8,580 nt of DNA, from NCBI GenBank assembly GCA_023474015.1, contig JAMCYN010000163.1, positions 1 to 8,580 on the forward strand, read 5' to 3'. The notes beneath the pieces are model-generated. The model did not search any database, was not told where the DNA came from, and saw nothing but the letters and a program-made list of their open reading frames with translations. Of the stretch, positions 1 through 5,880 are shown piece by piece (within the stretch, counting starts at the first letter, position 1; each line of letters starts with the position of its first letter). Source of the DNA: Armatimonadota bacterium. Its GTDB lineage: Bacteria; Armatimonadota; UBA5829. The position numbers and the translations under genes are program-made.

Positions 1-367
1 GCTGGAGAAGCATCCGTCTGTAAGTTGGGTCAACTACCCCGGCCTTGCCAGCCACCCGGACCACGCGAAAGCGAAACGGTTCCTAAAGGACGGCTACGGG
101 GCGATAATCGGCTTCGGCATCAAGGGAGGCCGTGAGGCTGGAATCAAGCTAATCGACTCGGTCAAGCTGTTCTCACACCTTGCGAATATCGGCGACGCAA
201 AGAGCCTGATTATCCACCCGGCGTCGACAACTCACCAGCAGCTCTCGCCCGATGAGCAGCTGTCGACCGGCGTAAGCGACGACTTCGTGCGGCTGTCGGT
301 CGGGTTGGAGAATCTCACCGATATTATCGCCGACCTGGACCAGGCGCTGAAGGCGAGCCAGGCGTAG
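1..367 (+). CDS. metY: O-acetylhomoserine sulfhydrylase, C-terminal part (partial at left edge)
   Basis: Open frame from base 2 to a TAG at 365-367 gives the last 121 residues of a roughly 430-residue PLP enzyme of the Cys/Met metabolism family. It carries the MetY hallmarks: FGIKGG near the beginning, then [20 protein letters not shown], then LSPDEQ, and a closing [31 protein letters not shown] followed by VRLSVG forms the C-terminal small domain that closes over the active site. The PLP-binding lysine lies upstream, outside the window. The enzyme makes homocysteine from O-acetylhomoserine and sulfide in the cytoplasm. The ANIGDAKSL segment and wording throughout fit MetY better than cystathionine γ-synthase. 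It heads a run of sulfur-related genes on the same strand, but a 238-base gap with an inverted repeat separates it from mnmA, so a shared transcript is not shown. Confidence 0.93.
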   Translation, partial: LEKHPSVSWVNYPGLASHPDHAKAKRFLKDGYGAIIGFGIKGGREAGIKLIDSVKLFSHLANIGDAKSLIIHPASTTHQQLSPDEQLSTGVSDDFVRLSVGLENLTDIIADLDQALKASQA

Positions 368-404
368 GGGATAGGGCGAAGTTAGATTGCGAGAAGGCTT
401 CTTA

Positions 405-546
405 ATCGCGAAGGCGCGAAGAGGCGAAGGCACGAAATGGTTTGGTGGTTAGATAGTCATGGTCGATCCAGTCACAGGACCATCTGACCATCATAATCCC
501 TTTCCCTTCTCCCCTTCGCGTTTTCGCTCCTTCGCGCCTTCGCGAT
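405..546. repeat. Inverted repeat of 8-base tandem units between metY and mnmA
   Basis: The left arm (405-436) reads as four octamers, each ending in CGAA: ATCGCGAA, GGCGCGAA, GAGGCGAA, GGCACGAA. The right arm, read on the - strand from 546 down to 507, is ATCGCGAA, GGCGCGAA, GGAGCGAA, AACGCGAA, GGGGAGAA. The outermost 17 bases (405-421 and 530-546) are perfectly complementary. The space between the arms (437-506) is about 70 bases and contains ATGGTC/GACCAT as a minor inner hairpin. No ORF crosses it convincingly. It could end transcription of metY as a hairpin, but no U-run follows. It looks like a dispersed intergenic palindrome rather than a gene. Confidence 0.8.
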
Positions 547-569
547 GAAAATTCCCTTCCCGTTTTCGC

Positions 570-599
570 TTGCGCCATCGCGTCCGCAATTGATAAAAT
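570..599 (+). promoter_or_regulatory. Candidate promoter for mnmA-larE, possibly giving a leaderless mRNA
   Basis: TAAAAT at 594-599 is followed by six bases and then the ATG at 606. That is the usual distance from a -10 box to a transcription start, so the start codon itself may be the 5' end. A weak -35, TTGCGC (570-575), lies 18 bases upstream. No purine-rich Shine-Dalgarno sequence is visible before the ATG, which fits leaderless initiation. Inferred from sequence only. Confidence 0.45.
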
Positions 600-605
600 T
601 AACGT

Positions 606-1715
606 ATGACCTTTGATACCGAAAGACTTGGCATTCAGTTCTCCGAGCCCACGCTGGAGCCGTGGCGGCCTAGGGGCGAGCGAGACATCGCCGTGCTGAT
701 GAGCGGCGGCGTGGACAGTAGCGTGACGGCTTTGTTACTGAAGCAGACGGGCTGGAATGTGCTGGGTGTCACGATGAAGATACCCGTTGCCGAAGGCTGC
801 GGCAAGCGGTCGTGTTGTGGGATGGAAGCTGCTTATGTATGCAGAGACTTGGGCGTGGCGCATTATTATCTCGAGGTGCGCAGCGCATTCGAGAAGCTGG
901 TGATCGAGCCGTTCAGACGTTCATACGCTCGGGGTGAGACACCCAGCCCGTGCGTCGACTGCAATACGGTCTTCAAGTTCGGGTTCGTCTGGGATGCTAT
1001 CAAGAACGAGTTCGGGATCGACCATATGGCGACCGGCCACTACGCCCGTGTGCTTCATACTGATTCCGGCGCTCGGCTCGCGAGGGCGATTGACAAGTCG
1101 AAGGACCAGAGCTACTTCCTCTACGGCATCCCGAGGGACCGTCTGGAGCGATTTGCTTTGCCCCTGGGCGAGCTGACGAAGAGCCGGGTGCGCGAAATAG
1201 CGCGCTCGGCCAAGCTGCCGGTAGCGAGAAGACCGGAGAGCATGGAACTGTGCTTCGCGGGCGAGGGCGACTACCGCACCGCCCTCACCGATCAGCCGTG
1301 CAAGGGGCCGATCGTAAACAGCGGCGGCGAGGTGATCGGCGAGCACGAGGGTATAGTCAACTATACAGTCGGCCAGCGAAAGGGCCTTGGCATCGCGGCG
1401 GGCAGGCCGCTGTATGTGATTCGAGTCGATGCCGAGGCGAACAGCGTAATGACCGGCACTTGGGACGAGGCGCAGCGGCGCGAGGTTCGGGCGGACACGA
1501 TTAATGTCCTGATTCCCGACGAATTGCACACGGGCCAGCGGTTGTATGGTAAGATCAGGTCGCAGGGTGAGCCGTCGGCGTGCACAGTGACCCATGCAGA
1601 AGCTGAGACGCTTGAGGTTGAGTTCGACAAGCCGCAGTTCGCCCCCGCGCCGGGCCAGCGGCTGGTGGTTTATAATACTTATGAGCAAGTAGTCGCAGGC
1701 GGTACGATTGTATGA
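606..1715 (+). CDS. mnmA: tRNA-uridine 2-sulfurtransferase MnmA
   Basis: A 369-residue cytoplasmic PP-loop ATPase that adenylates U34 of Lys/Glu/Gln tRNAs and inserts sulfur to give 2-thiouridine. Visible motifs are the PP-loop SGGVDSS (33-39), the first catalytic cysteine in TPSPCVDCN (C116, with C119 beside it), ATGHYARV (142-149), KDQSYFLYGI (166-175), the second catalytic cysteine in MELCF (C216), and the C-terminal tRNA-binding signature TVGQRKGLGI (254-263). Length is normal for the family, but the PP-loop sits about 20 residues deeper than usual. No other ATG precedes M32, which lies inside the PP-loop, so the N-terminal extension appears genuine. There is no clear ribosome-binding site (see the promoter entry). 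Its TGA stop overlaps the larE ATG in an ATGA, implying translational coupling between two sulfur-inserting ATPases. Confidence 0.95.
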   Translation: MTFDTERLGIQFSEPTLEPWRPRGERDIAVLMSGGVDSSVTALLLKQTGWNVLGVTMKIPVAEGCGKRSCCGMEAAYVCRDLGVAHYYLEVRSAFEKLVIEPFRRSYARGETPSPCVDCNTVFKFGFVWDAIKNEFGIDHMATGHYARVLHTDSGARLARAIDKSKDQSYFLYGIPRDRLERFALPLGELTKSRVREIARSAKLPVARRPESMELCFAGEGDYRTALTDQPCKGPIVNSGGEVIGEHEGIVNYTVGQRKGLGIAAGRPLYVIRVDAEANSVMTGTWDEAQRREVRADTINVLIPDELHTGQRLYGKIRSQGEPSACTVTHAEAETLEVEFDKPQFAPAPGQRLVVYNTYEQVVAGGTIV

Positions 1716-2548
1716 GTTCCCTTTTAAAAGACAAACTCGAAAATCTGAAAACCATCCTCCGCGACACCGGGGGCTGCGCTGTGGCGTACTCAGGCGGGGT
1801 GGACAGCACGCTGCTGCTGACAGTTGCGCGCGAGATGTTGGGCGAGAAGTGCCTGGCTGTGATCGCCACGTCCTCCACCTATCCCAAGCGCGAGTTCGAG
1901 GCCGCGATAAGCTGGCTGACTGATCAGGGCATACCGCACGTGGTGATCGAATCCGAGGAACTCGACATCGCGGGCTTCGCCGAGAACCCGCCGGACCGAT
2001 GCTATTTTTGCAAGAAAGAACTCTTCGGCAAGATAAGACGCGAGGCGCAGATTCGCGGGCTTGACTTCGTGGCCGACGGCTCCAACGCCGACGACGTCAA
2101 CGACTTCCGCCCCGGAACGCTCGCGGCGCAGGAACTCGGCATCATAAGCCCGCTCAAGCAGGCGGGGCTTACCAAGGATGAGATCAGGCTGATCTCGCGA
2201 GAGGTCTACAGCCTGCCGGTCGCGGACAAGCCGTCGATGGCGTGCATGTCGTCGCGCTTCCCTTACGGATCGAAAATAACCAGGGACAAGCTCAAGCAGG
2301 TCGAGGATGTCGAGGATTTTCTGTTTGCGCGTGGTTTTCGCACCCTTCGCGCCAGGCACCACGGCGACCTTCTGCGCCTCGAATTGGGGCCGGAGGAAAT
2401 GGGCATGATGGAAAACCCGGAAGTCTGTACGGCCTGCGTGGACTTCGCGAAGAAGCATGGGTTTAATTATGTCACGCTTGACCTCGAAGGCTTCCGGTCT
2501 GGAAGCATGAACGAACCACTGAGGCGGGCCGGACTGGATACTAAATAA
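1712..2548 (+). CDS. larE: LarE-family ATP-dependent sulfur insertase (nickel-pincer cofactor synthesis)
   Basis: A 278-residue PP-loop protein with SGGVDS at 27-32. LarE adenylates the carboxylates of the LarB product P2CMN and replaces them with thiocarboxylates. LarC then inserts nickel to give the NPN cofactor of lactate racemase LarA. Typical LarE motifs are NPPDRCYFCKKELF (92-105), ADGSNADDVNDFRPG (121-135) and KPSMACMSSRFPYG (173-186). Cys178 in the last motif matches the position of the sacrificial cysteine of the Lactobacillus enzyme (Cys176). Extra cysteines are C97/C100 and a C-terminal pair C239/C242. This many cysteines is compatible with the [4Fe-4S]-type LarE, but that is inference. 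Start is the ATG overlapping the mnmA stop. larA, larB and larC are not in the window. The nickel transporter operon lies convergently just beyond yezD. Confidence 0.92.
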   Translation: MSSLLKDKLENLKTILRDTGGCAVAYSGGVDSTLLLTVAREMLGEKCLAVIATSSTYPKREFEAAISWLTDQGIPHVVIESEELDIAGFAENPPDRCYFCKKELFGKIRREAQIRGLDFVADGSNADDVNDFRPGTLAAQELGIISPLKQAGLTKDEIRLISREVYSLPVADKPSMACMSSRFPYGSKITRDKLKQVEDVEDFLFARGFRTLRARHHGDLLRLELGPEEMGMMENPEVCTACVDFAKKHGFNYVTLDLEGFRSGSMNEPLRRAGLDTK

Positions 2549-2567
2549 ATCACGCAAAAAGACGTCC

Positions 2568-2636
2568 GTATTGTCATGCTGAACTCGATTCAGCATCTGC
2601 GCACTGACCCTGAATCAAGTTCAGGGTGACAAATAC
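2568..2636. repeat. Cloverleaf-like palindromic element between larE and yezD
   Basis: Two 8-bp hairpins with 5-base loops sit side by side: ATGCTGAA/TTCAGCAT (2576-2583 and 2589-2596) and ACCCTGAA/TTCAGGGT (2607-2614 and 2620-2627). An outer stem, GTATTGTC (2568-2575) with GACAAATAC (2628-2636), encloses both with one bulged base. The whole could fold as a three-way structure in RNA or as a cruciform in DNA. It resembles TGCTGAA/TTCAGCA-type intergenic repeats seen in many environmental genomes. It lies 20 bases past the larE stop and might act as a transcript end or stabiliser. Confidence 0.75.
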
Positions 2637-2684
2637 AAGCGATCAACCGTTAATTACATAGCGCTCCGGCGGAACGGAAATAAC

Positions 2685-2888
2685 ATGTCGAACCGATCAA
2701 ATAACAACTCTCGCGACCTAAGGGAAGAGATCGTGCTTGAGGATATCCGAAAGACGTTGAAGGGGCTGCGGTTCGGCAGCGTGACTATCATCGTCCAGGA
2801 CGGGATCGTGGTTCAAATCGACCGAACCTCGAAGAACCGGGTCGATTATTCTGCCCTGGACAAGGTATCGGAAGGTGAGGGAATCTGA
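2685..2888 (+). CDS. yezD: YezD-family small protein (DUF2292)
   Basis: A 67-residue protein whose core, IRKTLKGLRFGSVTIIVQDG (21-40), followed by IVVQIDRTSKNR, is the diagnostic DUF2292/YezD pattern. A helix leads into two β-strands, one rich in V and I, ending in a basic turn. The family has no established biochemical function. In Bacillus and other bacteria its members tend to sit with sulfate or sulfur assimilation genes, and that matches the metY-mnmA-larE surroundings here. The start has GGAA (2676-2679) five bases before the ATG, a modest ribosome-binding site. There is no membrane segment and no cysteine. It is separated from larE by 136 bases containing a palindromic element, so it may have its own transcript. 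It converges with cbiO. Confidence 0.88.
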   Translation: MSNRSNNNSRDLREEIVLEDIRKTLKGLRFGSVTIIVQDGIVVQIDRTSKNRVDYSALDKVSEGEGI

Positions 2889-2890
2889 GG

Positions 2891-3069
2891 AATGAAGAAT
2901 GTAGATTGCAGAATGCAGAATGAACTACCCCGCAGCAAGCTGACGGGGTATCCGTCGGAGCATATCACATCATGTTTCGCAGCAAGCTGCGAGGTATCTA
3001 CCTTAAAAGAGAATGAAGGGACCTCACAACGGTAGGTTATTCTGCATTCTGCATTCATCATTCTGCATT
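2891..3069. repeat. Nested inverted repeat between convergent yezD and cbiO
   Basis: Outer arms 2891-2920 and 3040-3069 are complementary at 26 of 30 positions and are built from GCAGAAT-type 7-base units. Inside are two REP-like hairpins sharing the core CGCAGCAAGCTG. The first has stem TACCCCG (2926-2932) with CGGGGTA (2944-2950), extended by CAGC/GCTG. The second has stem TCGCAGC (2977-2983) with GCTGCGA (2986-2992). Each is followed by GGGTAT or AGGTAT. The rest (2993-3039) shows nothing recognisable. The right arm runs 12 bases into the 3' end of cbiO and provides its stop codon. Position between convergent genes suits a bidirectional transcription barrier, though there is no U-run. Confidence 0.8.
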
Positions 3070-3894
3070 ACCTAAATGCGTATGCTCGTGCGCCACGATA
3101 TGATAGTGCGGGTGCGCATGAGTCGTGTCCCCGTGGCGGTGGGTGTGAGCGTGGATAAGGTTCACATCGAGCAGCAGGTCAGTGTTAGACACAATCGCAT
3201 CAACCGGGCCATCAGCCACCAGCCGATGATCTTCGCTGAGCACCAGCGCCCGATCCGCCAGGTGCGGCAGCAGCGCGAGGTCGTGAGTGGCCGTGATGAG
3301 TGTAATTCCAGCCTCGTGGAGTTGGTCTAGGATTTCCAGCAGCATCGACTGGCTGCGTGGATCGAGCCCTGTCGTGGGCTCATCGAGAAGCAGCACCGAC
3401 GGCCCAATCACCAGCACCGACGCAAGCGCCACCATCTTTTTCTGCCCCGCGCTGAGATTCTGTGGTGTTTTCCCGCGCAGGTGCGTTATCTCAAGCAATG
3501 ACAGCGTGTCGTCGATCCGCCGCATTATCTCCTCGCGCGACCACCCCTTGATCTGCAGCGGTGCGAAGGCCAGTTCATCCTCAACCGTGGCGCAGAAGAG
3601 CTGGGCATCCGAGTTTTGGAATAGGAATCCGACCTCTTTCCTGAACCTGGGGCCGAACGGAGGGGTCTCGACTGACTCCTCGGTGAGCACGTGTCCCAGC
3701 GCCGTTATCGTGCCGGATGTCGGGAAATACAGGCCGTCCAGCAGGTGGAGAAGCGTGGACTTGCCACTGCCGTTGGCTCCGAGAAGCGCGACGCTCTCCC
3801 CCGGCTGCACGTCGAATGATACGTCCACCAGGCACGCGGACTCGCCCGGATAGTTAAAGTTTGCCTGGTTAATATTAAACAAAGTATTACTCAT
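3058..3894 (-). CDS. cbiO: Nickel/cobalt ECF transporter ATPase CbiO with histidine-rich tail
   Basis: A 278-residue ABC ATPase that powers the ECF metal importer on the cytoplasmic side of the inner membrane. It has Walker A GANGSGKST (39-47), Q-loop Gln93 in LFQNSDAQLF, signature LSAGQ (147-151), Walker B VLLLDEP (167-173) with catalytic Glu172, and switch His204 in ATHD. FQNSDAQLF and the Q-K-K following the signature are typical of CbiO/NikO. Residues 248-273 carry 11 histidines in 26 positions, a tail like those of metal-storing nickel proteins. It is likely to bind Ni(II) and could buffer or sense it (inference). The final GNAE-stop is encoded within the GCAGAAT repeat. ATG is 3 bases after the cbiQ TAG. 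The ribosome-binding site is weak, so translation probably depends on coupling. Confidence 0.95.
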   Translation of the reverse strand: MSNTLFNINQANFNYPGESACLVDVSFDVQPGESVALLGANGSGKSTLLHLLDGLYFPTSGTITALGHVLTEESVETPPFGPRFRKEVGFLFQNSDAQLFCATVEDELAFAPLQIKGWSREEIMRRIDDTLSLLEITHLRGKTPQNLSAGQKKMVALASVLVIGPSVLLLDEPTTGLDPRSQSMLLEILDQLHEAGITLITATHDLALLPHLADRALVLSEDHRLVADGPVDAIVSNTDLLLDVNLIHAHTHRHGDTTHAHPHYHIVAHEHTHLGNAE

Positions 3895-3897
3895 GCC

Positions 3898-4842
3898 CTA
3901 CCTAATCACCAACAGCATCGCCGACAGCGCGACGCATCCCGCGAGAAAAATCCAATCCCGTGTTTGGGAACGCGGAGGGTCCAGTAAATGCACTTCACCG
4001 GTATAACCCCTCGACAGCATCGCCATATAAACAATCTGGCTCAACCTGTATGAGCGGCGAAACAGCGAGCCGATCCCCGCCGCCACCCACGCTTGTTCCT
4101 GGCGAAGATCGCCCTGAGCCACCGACCGGCTGATCTTGGCCAGGTGAATCTCCTCGGCGGACCGCACCAGCACCCCAAGGTATCGCTCCATGATCCCCAG
4201 GAGCATCACGAATATCCGAGGCACCCCGAGCGCCCGCAGGCCGTTGAAGAGTCTAGGTCTGGTGGTGGTGCAAGCCAACAGCATTGCAAACGACACACAA
4301 ATTATAGTTCGCAGTATAAACCGTCCCGCGACCACCAGCCCGGCGTCGGTCACACAAAGAGTATCCGGCAGCGTCCACGGGCCGAAATGGCTGCTTGAAA
4401 ACCGCCAGATAGTCCACACGGGCGAGCCGTGTGTTACTATGTTGAGAGTCGCCGGAAGCATAATCGCCGCCGAAAACAACGGAACAACAAGCCAGGTCCC
4501 CGCGAGCCGTTTCATCGGTACCCGCGACGCCGACGCCAATACGAGGACGACCGCGCAGCAAACCCCCAGCGCGGGAAATCCATGTAAGAACGTCGCCACG
4601 ACCAACAGGCCGATCAGCCCCACGACCTTGAACCGCGCGTCGATATCCTGAAGAAACCCGGGGCGGGAGGCGATGGCGTCATCCGCGAGAATCCCCGACA
4701 GCAGACCAGCGAACGCCCCCATCGCGCGGCGGACCGTGCCGCGTCGCCTGGAGTGCTTCGCGACATTCTCCAAGGCGCTCGGTAGGCTGTTCCAATCGTC
4801 AGGCGTGCTTTGAGGACGCATCCACTCCGGTAGTAAGGTCAT
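3898..4842 (-). CDS. cbiQ: Nickel/cobalt ECF transporter transmembrane T component CbiQ
   Basis: A 314-residue integral membrane protein linking the CbiO ATPase to the substrate-binding component. An N-terminal cytoplasmic stretch of about 65 residues comes first, with PEWMRP and SRRRG. A hydrophobic membrane region follows from about 72. Two cytoplasmic coupling helices are visible: MERYLGVLVRSAEEIHLAK (218-236) and the region ending MAMLSRGYTGE (273-283), with the SRG triplet typical of T components. A last hydrophobic segment (298-313) reaches the C terminus. The frame stays open upstream to 4893, but ATG at 4842 is preferred. It has AGGA seven bases upstream, and MTLLPEW matches the family beginning. 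The gene overlaps the end of cbiM by 44 bases. It is longer than typical CbiQ (about 230-260) because of the N-terminal stretch. Confidence 0.92.
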   Translation of the reverse strand: MTLLPEWMRPQSTPDDWNSLPSALENVAKHSRRRGTVRRAMGAFAGLLSGILADDAIASRPGFLQDIDARFKVVGLIGLLVVATFLHGFPALGVCCAVVLVLASASRVPMKRLAGTWLVVPLFSAAIMLPATLNIVTHGSPVWTIWRFSSSHFGPWTLPDTLCVTDAGLVVAGRFILRTIICVSFAMLLACTTTRPRLFNGLRALGVPRIFVMLLGIMERYLGVLVRSAEEIHLAKISRSVAQGDLRQEQAWVAAGIGSLFRRSYRLSQIVYMAMLSRGYTGEVHLLDPPRSQTRDWIFLAGCVALSAMLLVIR

Positions 4843-5878
4843 CTGTTTCCTTTCCAGCGAACATCCTCCGCAGGGCCAATACCGCCAACACAATAATCAC
4901 AACACCGACCAGCCCAGACAGAATATAGGTCATACTCAAAGTGCCCAGCGGAGCCGATTTCTGTCCGCGAAGCGCGTAATCCGGCATCGGCGCGTGCCAA
5001 AACGAGCCCATCTTCTCCAACTGGCGCGGCATGTATCCCGCGATGTGCTTGATCTCCCGTGCGCTCCATTCTCCCCAAGCCGACCCCGCGCCCAGTTTCG
5101 CCGGAAGATACAGCCCCAGAGGTGACAGGAGAATCATGACGCCCAGGCCTATTCCGATCCGTACTGGCAGCGGGCGTCCGATCCTCGTTGACGGCGTCTG
5201 ATTGGATTTCGCGAGAAGCAGCGAAGGATCAGTGCGCTGGACGTAGGCCACGACCAGACCCGTCACCATCGCCTCCACGAACCCAAACACGAGCAAGTGC
5301 TCGACCGTCATCGCCGGTATGGCGACTTTCAAACCGAATGGACAATAGAGCGCATGGCCGTGCGCGTCGTGCGCGAGCAGAGGCTGTATTCCAAACATAA
5401 TACCCGCCGACAGGGCCGCCGCGTTCAGTCCAATGTAGCCGCCGATGGCCCCGGCGATCTGATGCAAACGTGATGTGATCGGCGCGGAGCCGACGATCAG
5501 CCTGTAGACGCCCCACCCCACGAACGGCATCACCACCGCCATATTGAAGCAGTTCGCCCCAATGGCCGTGATTCCCCCATCGCCGAATAACAGCGCCTGG
5601 ACGATCAGCGCGAGCGAAACCGCCACCATCGCCGCCCATGGTCCGAGCAGAATGGCGATCAGCACGGCCCCGACCGCATGGCCCGTGGTGCCGCAGGGAA
5701 TCGGAACGTTGAACATCATAATCACGAAGCTAAATGCCGCCCCGAGTGCCAGCAGCGGTACCTGGCGGGAACGCAGTGTCTTTTTCAGCTTACTCGACGC
5801 CACGGCCCAAAGCGGAATCATAACCCCGTAGGCGGGCGCGTAGGTTTGGGGGCTCAGATAGCCGTCGGGTATATGCAC
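4799..5878 (-). CDS. cbiM: Fused CbiM-CbiN-type nickel/cobalt substrate-binding component (LarMN/NikMN-like)
   Basis: A 359-residue membrane protein, the metal-capturing S component of the ECF importer. It begins MHIPDGYLSP. In NikM structures the N-terminal amine, His2 and His67 form the Ni(II) site. Here His2 and His67 (in GTTGHAVGA, 63-71) fall at exactly those positions. The CbiM core spans about 1-215 with several membrane segments. A second part (about 236-340) has one segment, an extracytoplasmic loop with AWGEWSAREI and FWHAPMPDYA, and a final helix (317-337). It corresponds to the separate CbiN/NikN (PDGLE-type) subunit. The start is GTG, two bases after the preceding stop, with GAGGAG seven bases upstream. 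The fused MN-Q-O order matches the lar(MN)QO nickel importers. Cobalt cannot be excluded from the protein alone, but the upstream NikR-type site points to nickel. Confidence 0.95.
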   Translation of the reverse strand: MHIPDGYLSPQTYAPAYGVMIPLWAVASSKLKKTLRSRQVPLLALGAAFSFVIMMFNVPIPCGTTGHAVGAVLIAILLGPWAAMVAVSLALIVQALLFGDGGITAIGANCFNMAVVMPFVGWGVYRLIVGSAPITSRLHQIAGAIGGYIGLNAAALSAGIMFGIQPLLAHDAHGHALYCPFGLKVAIPAMTVEHLLVFGFVEAMVTGLVVAYVQRTDPSLLLAKSNQTPSTRIGRPLPVRIGIGLGVMILLSPLGLYLPAKLGAGSAWGEWSAREIKHIAGYMPRQLEKMGSFWHAPMPDYALRGQKSAPLGTLSMTYILSGLVGVVIIVLAVLALRRMFAGKETDDLTTGVDASSKHA

Positions 5879-5880
5879 TG

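Noticed and set aside
173..433. 86-codon open frame opposite metY
   Set aside because: Antisense to conserved MetY sequence, with its start in the octamer repeat.
921..1688. 255-codon open frame on the minus strand opposite mnmA
   Set aside because: It lies wholly opposite a gene with complete MnmA motifs and has no recognisable domain; open minus frames are expected opposite G+C-rich genes.
1790..2596. 268-codon open frame on the minus strand opposite larE
   Set aside because: Antisense to a full LarE with all family motifs, and its predicted start falls inside the palindromic repeat.
4843..4893. Longer cbiQ start 17 codons upstream
   Set aside because: The extra residues are cysteine- and tryptophan-rich, unlike the family, and the ATG at 4842 has AGGA at good distance.
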